A DNA stretch of 64,000 nucleotides from NCBI GenBank assembly GCA_963840055.1, contig CAWIXM010000008.1:1-64000 (forward strand). The letters are read 5' to 3'. Below the pieces are notes generated by a model. The model ran no database searches and was not told the origin of the DNA. It worked only from the letters and a program-made list of their open reading frames with translations. Below, in pieces: positions 9,354 to 17,279 of the stretch. Source of the DNA: Rhodoplanes sp963840055. Its GTDB lineage: Bacteria; Pseudomonadota; Alphaproteobacteria; Rhizobiales; Xanthobacteraceae. A program made the position numbers and the translations under genes. Numbering within the stretch: position 1 is the first letter of the stretch; each line of letters begins with the position of its first letter.

Positions 9354-9391
9354 GCCATCTTCGCGGCAACCCGTGACCCCAAGCGGCCTCC

Positions 9392-11240
9392 TCAGGCTCT
9401 TAAGGCTCCGACAAAGTCCGATTGGGGGACGTAATAGCTTTGCGCTCGCGCAATGCCCCGCCCCAGATCGCAGAGCAAGTCTCCCTTTCCCAGCAGGCTT
9501 TCCGCGCCCGCTTCTCCCAGCACTATCTGGGAGTTTGTTGCGTTCGCCACGCGCAGGCACACCTTCATTGGCAGGTTCGACTTGATGAGACCGGTCACTA
9601 CGGTCCGATCGGGGCGCTGAGTTGCGAGGACAAGGTGGACGCCGGCAGCTCGGCCTTTTCCTGCCAACCGCGCGACCATATCTTCAAAGTTCTTTCGCTC
9701 GTCGCGTCCAGTCAGGATCAAATCTGCGAATTCATCAAACACAAGAACGATGAACGGGAGGTCGATTTCGACCTGCCTTTATGCGATCCGAAATGCTGAC
9801 GAATCCTTCCTTCGCAAGTGTCCGATATCGACCTTCCATTTCCGATACTGCCGATTCGAGTATCGCAAGCGCTGCGCCGATGTCGGTCGCCAGCGGACAC
9901 CAAAGATACGGACTCGATTCGACACTGCTAAATGTTAAAATTTTTGGATCGACCAGTGCAAGACGGACGCGCTCGGGCGCGTTGCGGAAGGCGAGGCTCG
10001 CCACGAGCGATTTAACCCATTCGCTCTTGCCGCTGCCGGACGTGCCTGCCACGAGCACATGACAGGTGTTCGAATCGAAGAAGTCGGATAAGATTGTTTG
10101 TCCGTCGATTCCTACCCCGACCGGGAACGCCGTCGGGCTCTTTTCCTTGGCGCCCGCGCCCTTCAAATAGCCAAGCAATTGCATGATCTGCCGGTCCGCG
10201 CGGGGCACATCGACGGCGACGAACCCCTTGCCTGGGCTAATCAATGGTGGCTGATCCAAGGCAAGAGCCACCTGCAGGTCTTCGGCGCGGTTCGCCAGCG
10301 ATGCAACTTTGACCCCCGATGCCGGCTTTAGCCGGACCCGAGTGACCTGTGGACCCTCGATCGTCCCGATGGCTTCCACGCTGAGGCCGAAGGAGCCGAA
10401 CGCCGTGACAATGTCTTGCTCTATCTTTGAATGGTTTTCGGGGGGTCTCGAAGCCGCTGTCGCTAGCTCCGATTCCCCCGCAATGCCTTCCGGCTCCGCT
10501 GCAAACATTTCATGCAAAACCGGCACGACAAGGCCATCATAAATGCCCGCTAGCTCGTCGCGGGGAATGCTCACTTCCATGAACTCAGGCAGGTAGTACT
10601 CCAAGGTCCCGCGGAACTGGCACCCAGGCCGCCACAACGGCAACAGGTGCGCGTAGATCGACAATTGAACCAGGTCGGATTTTTGCTGCGCGCCCTGACT
10701 GAGCTTGTAATCGACGACCTCCAGCTCGTTTCGGGGGTGAAACCTGATCGCATCCACTCTACCGGCGATTTCGACGCCGTTGCCACCGACCGACAAGCGA
10801 ATTCCTTTGATGTCCTCTTCCGTGAAGACGAATACGTCCTGCCAATTCTCAAAGTTCGCGGTTCGCTTCTTGAGATCGAGCAGCCTCTTGCAGTAGCTGC
10901 GCATCCGCTCGGTGAACGCGATGGCCTCCGGACCTCGGCCCTCCGACAGAAGCTTGTCGGTAAAGTCTTGCAGCGAGGAACGCCAAAGAACTTTGAGTAG
11001 ATCGTCCGCCGACTCGATTGCCGCTGCCGCTGCCAGTTGCTCGGGACTGGTCAGCCACTTCGCCAGTCGCTCGGTTTCGCTGTGGAATCTCGTGCCGAAA
11101 ACCGAACCCGTGCTCTGCGCTCCATTGCCTGCCGGCAAAAAGATCAAGGTGCTCGGGTTTTCGCCCGCAAGCCACCTCTTGCGCCATGCCGGATCGAGCA
11201 CCGCACACTTGAGTTGCGTCACCGTTATGCGATGCGCCAT
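9392..11240 (-). pseudogene. RecB-type nuclease fused to FtsK-type DNA translocase, frameshifted
   Basis: Third gene of a coupled operon; its ATG at 11240 overlaps the ATPase gene by 16 bp. The first frame (501 residues) has a PD-(D/E)XK nuclease domain: GRVDA (D163), EVVDYK (E174, D177, K179) and the RecB/Cas4-like QLSIYA (Q192). It continues into an FtsK-like motor with Walker A GTSGSGKS at 399-406 and LALVDPK. Near 9750-9765 the frame breaks. The rest of the motor (LVFDEFADL Walker B, ATQRPDRTVVTGLIKSN, LLGKGDLL) is in another frame ending at 9392. Restored, it would be about 615 residues. A single-base change explains the break; it may be genuine loss or a sequence error. Confidence 0.8.
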
Positions 11241-13369
11241 TGCAGATAGATCGTTTGCGGACCCGGATGGGCCTTCAAGTTAGGATGTTTCTCGACTTCG
11301 ACGAGCAGGGCTTCTCTCAGCGATGGGGAGCCTAGAGCCTTGAGCACCTCGTTGATATCGTCCAGAAGCCGCTTCTTCATGTGGTCCACAACCCGCCTGA
11401 GCTGGATTTCCGAAAGCCGCGCAGGCGCTGGGGGCCTCTCCGGTTTGGGAGGATCGAAGGTTGGTGATTTGCCCCGGGGCGGTTTCGGCGGTTGAGTTGG
11501 TTCGGGCTGTGACTTGGCGGTCGGCTGGTCGCTCACCGACGAGTATTTCTCGAACCACGGGCGGAAGCGCTCCTTGAGCCATGCAAGCACGTCCGCCGGG
11601 GCGAAGTCGACGTTGCCCTGCAGCGCATTGGAGTAGAACTCACGCGCGGCATGCAGTTCGCAGACCTCGTCAAGGCTCAATCGCTCGATGCGTAAGCCTT
11701 TCTGACACGCCTGGTCGATGGTTTGCCGCGCGGCAGCCCATCGCGGCCCGGGGATGGGCTTGAGGTCGGGCGTGCGGAACACGATTGCACACCTTCTGCC
11801 ACTCGCAGCCAGTTCGACCGCTTCCTTAGCCATGGCCCGCCATCGGCCATTGTTGTCGCCTCCTTCAAAGGCGAAATAGACCGCTCGATCCTTCCATTCC
11901 CACTGAGTTGAGAAATATCGGTTCTTCGGCTTCTTCACCGTCACGCCATCGAAGCCGTTGCTCAGGACTTGAGTGAACCACATAAGGCAGTCCTGATTGT
12001 ACTGGTGAAGTGCGGGCTTGGCGCGAACCTTGTTCACTTCGGCTGCGAATGCACCGTCCATCGTCGGCCGCTTCGGCGGTGGCTCCGGCCGCTTCGGAGA
12101 AGCTTGCGGCCGTCCCAACTCGCGGAAGCGGGCGGCGGCGCGCGTCAAGAGGTGGCGGACGCCGATGGACGGCTGCGCCTTGAATAGGGACAGCAGCCAT
12201 GCTGGTTCGATGAACTGCTCGACGACCTCATCATCCAATCGAAAGTCCTGCAGCCTTTTGGTGAGGAGTATTCGCGATTGCTCCCTTTCGATGCCATCGA
12301 GACGAATTTCGTCCGAGAAGCGATCCTGATCGGCTCGTTTCATGTTGGGAAGAATTTCGGCCGTCCAGTTGGTCGCATTTGTCGTGACGATCGTCAGATG
12401 GTTCGGCAAATCCGCATGCAGACGCGAAATGCAATTGCCAAGAGCCTCCGCCAACCCCTTGTCGCTTCCATATACCTCCGTCTGATCGAAGCAGAACAGG
12501 AAGGGCCGATAGTAGGACGAAAGCGCACACAGGCCGTGAAGGCGACGCAGGCTCATTTCATTGATCTGTGATGCCGTCGTATCGACCGCGCCGTCGTTAT
12601 CACCAGCACTCAAGCCGAGCGCGGCTGCTTCTTCGCTTTCCAGCGGATCGCCCCGAATCCAAGTCAGCGCTGCATAACGTTCGACGCTGTCCTTTTCAGA
12701 AAATGCGTAACCAGCAAGGATTTGAAGCCAGGCTTTCTCGCGCCCACGAAGGTTGATATGGCGTGTTTTCAGAAGATTTGCGAGCTTGATTGAATCCGAG
12801 TGCGACGTGATGCGCGCCTTGAGCCAGTTAACCAGTCCGCTGTTCGGCCGGTCACGACCGAGGAAGCTCAAGGGATGATTTCGTAGATACTCAATTTCCC
12901 GCTTGAGTTTGTGGTGGTCTTTCACTCCTCCCATGACCATAAAGTCTGCTGCAATATGAGCCAGAACTCCCATTGCGAATAAATCAAGTTGTGTTTCTTC
13001 ATGCAGGTCGTGCTGACTCGGACAATCTAGTTCTTGAACGGTTGCCAACAGAATCGACTGCCAAGCCCGTTCAGGGGCCTGGAACGGAAGAAGATAAATC
13101 TGGGTTGCACGCGGTCCGACGGCTTGAAAAAGCCTTCCAAGCAGATGAGACTTTCCATAGCCCGCCTCGGGAGAGACGACCAATTGAGCTTTCGGCGAAG
13201 GAATAGGGTTCCTCGGCAGCTCGCCCATGGTCAGGCGTCCGAATTGGGTAATCAAGTGATTCAAAGGACTATCGTTGAGTCCCTGTACCGAAAAAGTGAC
13301 CTCACGCGGCTCTCGGATGACGTCGGCCTCAAACGGATTGACCGGCAATGACGCAAATACGCCGCTCAT
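11225..13369 (-). CDS. P-loop ATPase of a three-gene defence-like module
   Basis: A 714-residue protein with a P-loop around residues 66-75 (SPEAGYGKSH; K73 and S74) and a Walker B-like strand PFLFCFDQTEVY. This resembles the large ATPases of bacterial defence systems. The first Walker A position is Pro rather than Gly/Ala. After the ATPase core (about 1-410) come a Pro/Lys-rich linker, a domain at about 440-610, a second Pro-rich linker and a C-terminal helical segment. It starts in an ATGA overlap with the winged-helix gene and overlaps the nuclease-translocase gene downstream. I cannot assign it to a named family. Confidence 0.75.
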   Translation of the reverse strand: MSGVFASLPVNPFEADVIREPREVTFSVQGLNDSPLNHLITQFGRLTMGELPRNPIPSPKAQLVVSPEAGYGKSHLLGRLFQAVGPRATQIYLLPFQAPERAWQSILLATVQELDCPSQHDLHEETQLDLFAMGVLAHIAADFMVMGGVKDHHKLKREIEYLRNHPLSFLGRDRPNSGLVNWLKARITSHSDSIKLANLLKTRHINLRGREKAWLQILAGYAFSEKDSVERYAALTWIRGDPLESEEAAALGLSAGDNDGAVDTTASQINEMSLRRLHGLCALSSYYRPFLFCFDQTEVYGSDKGLAEALGNCISRLHADLPNHLTIVTTNATNWTAEILPNMKRADQDRFSDEIRLDGIEREQSRILLTKRLQDFRLDDEVVEQFIEPAWLLSLFKAQPSIGVRHLLTRAAARFRELGRPQASPKRPEPPPKRPTMDGAFAAEVNKVRAKPALHQYNQDCLMWFTQVLSNGFDGVTVKKPKNRYFSTQWEWKDRAVYFAFEGGDNNGRWRAMAKEAVELAASGRRCAIVFRTPDLKPIPGPRWAAARQTIDQACQKGLRIERLSLDEVCELHAAREFYSNALQGNVDFAPADVLAWLKERFRPWFEKYSSVSDQPTAKSQPEPTQPPKPPRGKSPTFDPPKPERPPAPARLSEIQLRRVVDHMKKRLLDDINEVLKALGSPSLREALLVEVEKHPNLKAHPGPQTIYLQWRIA

Positions 13370-14127
13370 GACCCCTCACGCAGAATAAACGTCACATAGG
13401 GCTGCTGCTCCCCTTCAATCCTGATGCCAGCTTCCATCACCTCACGGGGAAAATTAACGGTGGACGCTGCGTGCAGGCTCACGCGTCCGCGCTGGGCCTC
13501 GCGCAACAGCAGCGCATGAAGCTCTTCCTTCGAGACGCTGAGTTTCTTCAAGATGTCATAAATCTTGACGGCGCTGATTCCGCCTTGTTCGGCCTTCAGC
13601 GTCAGATAGTGCGGGCGCACGTCATCAAGCGAGATGGATGCCGCTTCGGGAGGTTGTGTCGGTGGTGGGCGGTCACCGTCACCGCTCCTTTCCACCCGCA
13701 ACTGGTCGATGATTGCCTCGCGATGAACATAGAGCGGGCTGCGCCGAGCGTTCCGCAATTCAACGATCTTGCCTTCGGCCTTGAGAGCGCTGATCGCATC
13801 CTTGTACAGCGACTGCACAACGCACTTCATGCCCTTGTCGAGGTCGGACCGGGTCGTCACCCGTGTCCCAGCGCGCCGCAGCAAGTCCTCGATGCGGGAT
13901 TCCAAGTGCTCGCGGGTGGGAGCGCTCTTCGCTTCGAAAAAGAGGCTGAACCGCCCCATCCGGAACGGGCCGCGCACTGCTCCGCGCGATTTCAGTTTGG
14001 TGACCGCAGAGGAGAGCTGCTTGTTGGCGGCAGGCGCCGAAATCGCTTTCGCCAACGCAGCCGTGGTCAAGCCTTTTGCGCCGGCCCTCGTCAGCGCTCT
14101 AACAATATCTTCCTCGCTCCATGCCAT
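13366..14127 (-). CDS. Multi-winged-helix protein, first gene of the module
   Basis: About 253 residues. Three winged-helix-like segments can be seen. The first is N-terminal (EEDIVRALTRAGAKGLTTAA onward), the second central (KDAISALKAEGKIVELRN), and the third C-terminal (ISAVKIYDILKKLSVSKEE). It may bind DNA and act as an adaptor or regulator. It overlaps the ATPase gene by ATGA, so the two are coupled. The start could also be the ATG at 14151. A weak promoter candidate (TTCCAC, 18 bp, TATGGT on the minus strand) lies just upstream and fits the shorter form better. No homologue was recognised by name. Confidence 0.65.
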   Translation of the reverse strand: MAWSEEDIVRALTRAGAKGLTTAALAKAISAPAANKQLSSAVTKLKSRGAVRGPFRMGRFSLFFEAKSAPTREHLESRIEDLLRRAGTRVTTRSDLDKGMKCVVQSLYKDAISALKAEGKIVELRNARRSPLYVHREAIIDQLRVERSGDGDRPPPTQPPEAASISLDDVRPHYLTLKAEQGGISAVKIYDILKKLSVSKEELHALLLREAQRGRVSLHAASTVNFPREVMEAGIRIEGEQQPYVTFILREGS

Positions 14128-14277
14128 AGGTTGTTCCCGAAACCAACGCATTTACAGGATGCAACCATAGCACACATTCCCTGGCGGGTGGAATTCGACC
14201 CGGCAATCAGCTCCTTACGACCGCGCGACATCGGCATCCCTCTTGGAGGACGTTGCGAAGTGAATGCAAACCTTATC

Positions 14278-15712
14278 ATGTCGGCTCTTGGCAGTTCGCC
14301 CCGAAGGCGCGAATCATCACTGCGACAGGCGGCGGCCAAGCTGGCCTTTCTCGACGATCGCCGCCAGCGGTTTCTGCTGCCGGTCGACATGATGGACTGG
14401 CTCCCCGAGGACGACATCGTTCACCTGATCGTTGACGCGGTCGGTGTGATGGACCTGAGCGAGTTTGAGGCGACCTGCAAGGTCGGCCACGCCGGGCAGC
14501 CGCCGTTTGCGCCGGCGATGATGCTGGCGTTGCTGATTTACGCCTACAGTCACGGGGTGCGATCGAGCCGGGTGATCGAGCGGCTGTGCCGGCGCGACGC
14601 CGGTTATCGGTTCATTGTCGGCGACGCGGTGCCGGACCACAGCGTCATCGCGCGATTTCGCCAGCGGCATGCGGGACGGATGAAGAGCGTGTTCCTGCAG
14701 GTGCTGGAGCTGTGCCGCGAGGCGGGGTTGATCCGGCTGGGGCTGGTGGCGCTGGACGGAACGAAGGTAAAGGCCAATGCGGCGCTCGATGCCAACCGCG
14801 CCGCCAGCAGCATCGAAGAGCAGATTGGCCGGATGCTGGCGGAAGCGGAGGCGACCGACGCGCGGGAGGACCGCCAGTTCGGGGCCGCGAGCGGCGGCTG
14901 TGCGCTGCCCGCGGACCTGAAGCGCCGCGGCGACCGAGAAGCTGGCGAACCGCGCCGCGGCGGCCGCCGCTCGCCAGCAGGAGAAGATCGCGGCGCGGGA
15001 CATGGAGGAGAAGGCGAGCGGGAGGCGCAAGCGCGGACGCAAGCCGAAGGAACCCGACGCGAGCGTGGATCCTGACCAGGGAGCGAACCCGACCGATCCG
15101 GACAGCGGCATCATGAAGACGCGACGCGGTTGGGTGCAGGGCTACAACGCACAGGCGGTGGTGACGCCCGATCAGATCATCCTGGCCGCCGAGGTGACGA
15201 CCGAGGCGAACGATGTCCGCCAGCTCACTGGCATGCTCAACCAGGCGCAGGCGAATGTCGCGGCGGTGATGGGCGAGGATGCAGCGCTTGGCGCCGCGGT
15301 GGCGGACGCCGGCTATTGGTCGGAGGCCAATGCGGACAGCCAAACCGAGGAATGCGAGCTGTTCATCGCCACCCAGAAGGACCACAAGCAGCGGGCCGCG
15401 CTGCGCAATGCGCCGGCACCGCGGGGGCGGATGCGGAGGTCCATGACCGCGCGTGAGCGTATGGACCGCAAGCTGCGCACCCAGCGCGGCCGCGCCCTCT
15501 ACCGCCAGCGCGGGGTTGCGGTCGAACCTGTGTTCGGACAGATGAAGGAGCGGCAGGGCGCCGACCACTTCAGCATGCGCGGTCTGGAGCATTGCCGCGG
15601 TGAGTGGCAGCTCGACGCCGCCGTCCACAACTTGCGCAAACTGCACCGGGAGTTTGTCCGCGGCGCTGAAAACCGGGGGAACGCCGGGGTGACCGCTCGG
15701 AAGGCGGTCTGA
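14278..15712 (+). pseudogene. IS1182-type (IS5/DUF772) transposase, frameshifted
   Basis: The first frame carries the DUF772-like N-terminal domain (PVDMMDWLPEDDIVHL, then PDHSVIARFRQRH) and the first catalytic Asp (LVALDGTKVKANA). Near 14935 the frame breaks. The second frame continues through LANRAAAAAARQQEKIAARD, the second Asp (VADAGYWSEAN) and the Glu (AVEPVFGQMKERQG), ending at 15712. Joined, the protein would be about 475 residues, normal for the family. One base change disables it. It has inserted into a recombinase gene whose fragment follows on the minus strand. The start codon is uncertain. Confidence 0.8.
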
Positions 15713-15744
15713 TCCGCCGACCGTGGTACGGCTGCAAGCCTCTT

Positions 15745-15996
15745 TCAGAGCGTGCGTGCCTCCGAGTAACGCATCACCGTTGATTCAGCGACAGCCTCCT
15801 TGAAGGTGCCGCGCGCCGCTCCGCGCTCACGCAGGTGGAGGATATAGGCGCGCACCTCTTCCTCGCTCAGTTGATCCGGTGAGCGCCGATAATACGCAGC
15901 CAGTTTGCCCACCGCGTCAATGTAGGTGGCTTGCGTTCCCGGCGATAAACCCGCCAGCTTCATGTCTTCGATCATCCGCATACGCAACGGTGACAT
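15745..15996 (-). pseudogene. N-terminal fragment of a tyrosine recombinase/integrase
   Basis: From ATG 15996 the frame reads MSPLRMRMIEDMKLAGLSPG and TYIDAVGKLAAYYRRSPDQL. This is the SAM-like core-binding domain of tyrosine recombinases, similar to the small integrases that accompany IS91-type elements. Homology ends at about residue 65 (ARGTFK), where unrelated sequence takes over near 15797, probably the right end of the IS1182-type element. The catalytic R-H-R-Y half is absent, so it cannot act. Confidence 0.72.
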
Positions 15997-16491
15997 TTGG
16001 AATGTCCTTTCGGCTGAATGGCGATCGGACCCCACTGGCCCGACCCCGCCAAAAAGATATTCCAATTCCCGCACGGCCGCTGGCCCACACTCCCCTCGGC
16101 GAAGCCGTCAGTCCAACAACGCCGACGCCTATGAGCGAGCCAATAACCAGTCGGCGCTGAGCGTAACTCATTCTCCCATCCTGTCTAAGTACCCCTCGAT
16201 CTGCTTCTTATAAGGCCCCCGAAGCCATGTCGAGAAAGGCCGTTCAAAGTGAGCTGCGCCAGATTGCCAATGACTGTTTCGCCTTGGCGATAAAGCGCAG
16301 TAGCTGCCGTTCGGGCAATCTCGGCTCGCTGCTCTGGTGTAAGGGCGGTTACGCGCGTTATGCCCCTTGGCCCGCTTCGGCGCGCCTTGCTTGGGTTATC
16401 CTCAATCTCCCCGGTCGGATTCCCGCATGACGTGGACTGCGTTGCCGTTCACATCGGCGGGGCGGCGTTCGCCTTTAGCACCTCGGGGCAT

Positions 16492-16677
16492 TTACTCGTC
16501 ACCAGTGATCAGCAAATTAACTTTCTTCACCATGGGGTTATTAGCGAAATAAGATGCAATTGCTTCAAAAAGACCCTGATATTCATCGTCTCCATGAGCA
16601 AATTTATCGTGGTCTATATGGGCGGTATCGCCGTCTGCCTTTCCGATCACGCGCAAGATCAAATCTGGGATGCTCAT
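16492..16677 (-). CDS. Small hypothetical protein
   Basis: A 61-residue acidic protein (MSIPDLILRVIGKADGD at the start, VNLLITGDE at the end) with no signal peptide or membrane segment. GGAGCGAG lies eight bases before the ATG, so translation is plausible. The composition (alternating strands and one helix) looks like a real small domain rather than a chance frame. I do not recognise it, and it has no operon partner. Confidence 0.4.
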   Translation of the reverse strand: MSIPDLILRVIGKADGDTAHIDHDKFAHGDDEYQGLFEAIASYFANNPMVKKVNLLITGDE

Positions 16678-16758
16678 TGGTCTCGCTCCGATGATTCTTG
16701 ATCTAGCAGTGTACCATGCCTTGGAGCGCAGAAATACCTTGCATTATAGTGGCTTAGG

Positions 16759-16811
16759 TGGTGCGCCCGAGAGATTTCGAACTCCTGACCCCCAAATTCG
16801 TACTCTGGTGC
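16759..16811 (-). tRNA. Degenerate 3' fragment of tRNA-Arg(ACG)
   Basis: On the minus strand the segment reads CACCAGAGTACGAATTTGG (anticodon-arm region with ACG). The variable loop, the T-arm core GGAGTTCGAA and a final GGGCGCACCA follow. It matches the 3' two-thirds of the usual alphaproteobacterial tRNA-Arg(ACG) with about four changes. The acceptor 5' strand and D-arm are missing, so it cannot fold as a tRNA. Such fragments are typical of integrase attachment sites. Confidence 0.65.
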
Positions 16812-17079
16812 CCAAGGCGGCGCGGATTATGCTACCTATATGCAGCTTACGTGCGCATGTCTGCGAATACTATAGATCAAGCTGTTGAAATATAATAATC
16901 ACTAGTTACGCCAGGATTGGCATCCACGCCCCAACGGGGAGAGGTGTAGGTTCATCTCTATATCCGCCTGTATCCGCCGCTCTTGCCCGCGGGCGGCCGA
17001 ACCGGTACAAGGATCGCGGCTGCGCTCGTCGTCCCGCGATCCTAGCGGCGACGCGCGCAATGATGACGAGGGTTTTGGC

Positions 17080-17178
17080 ATGTTGACGCGCGGACGTTGC
17101 GCGATCCTGCGGCGGGCTGTTCCGGCCCTGACCGCGGCCGCCCTCATTCCTGGACTCCTTCTGCTTACCAGCCCCTGA
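17080..17178 (+). CDS. leuL: Leu-rich leader peptide upstream of leuA
   Basis: A 32-codon frame ends 101 bases before leuA and contains four consecutive Leu codons (17158-17169 region, reading GLLLLTSP). Its stop codon lies inside the 5' arm of a hairpin. This is the classic layout of a ribosome-mediated attenuator, in which stalling at Leu codons under leucine starvation alters RNA folding. Attenuation of leuA by leader peptides has been predicted in alphaproteobacteria. No strong ribosome site is visible; the upstream sequence is GAGGGTTTTGGC. The assignment is inferred. Confidence 0.5.
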   Translation: MLTRGRCAILRRAVPALTAAALIPGLLLLTSP

Positions 17179-17255
17179 GGGCCGGCCGGGCGTTTTGCGC
17201 CAGGGCGCTCAGGGGATCGAAGCGATGGAACCCAGGAGCGCCCGCACAAGGGCGC
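17172..17255 (+). promoter_or_regulatory. Attenuator-like hairpins before leuA
   Basis: CCCCTGAG (17172-17179) pairs perfectly with CTCAGGGG (17208-17215) and encloses a GGCG-TTTT-GCGCC inner stem. A second stem, GCGCCC (17238-17243) with GGGCGC (17250-17255), follows. The first 5' arm contains the leader-peptide stop codon, so ribosome position would control whether the stem forms. There is no long T-run, so the mechanism could be something other than intrinsic termination. Confidence 0.5.
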
Positions 17256-17279
17256 AGGATCAAGAGAAGGATTTCCCCC

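Larger units (their letters stand above)
15997..17079. other. Mostly non-coding stretch of decayed mobile DNA
   Basis: There is no full-length gene here. On the minus strand around 16280-16350 a fragment reads LTPEQRAEIARTAATA, a motif common in short Rhizobiales hypothetical proteins, but the frame is broken. A short frame beginning MSYAQRRLVIGSLIGVGVVG (16171, minus) looks like a lone membrane anchor. A plausible 61-residue gene and a tRNA-Arg remnant lie inside and are listed separately. Confidence 0.5.

Noticed and set aside
13471..15075. A 534-codon plus-strand open frame
   Set aside because: Only its last part (from about 14278) is real transposase. The first 800 bases are antisense to the winged-helix gene, with no ribosome site or recognisable domain.
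15917..16171. 84-codon minus-strand frame with a hydrophobic N-terminus
   Set aside because: After the first 24 residues it is Arg/Ser-rich and overlaps the recombinase fragment in another frame. Probably not translated.
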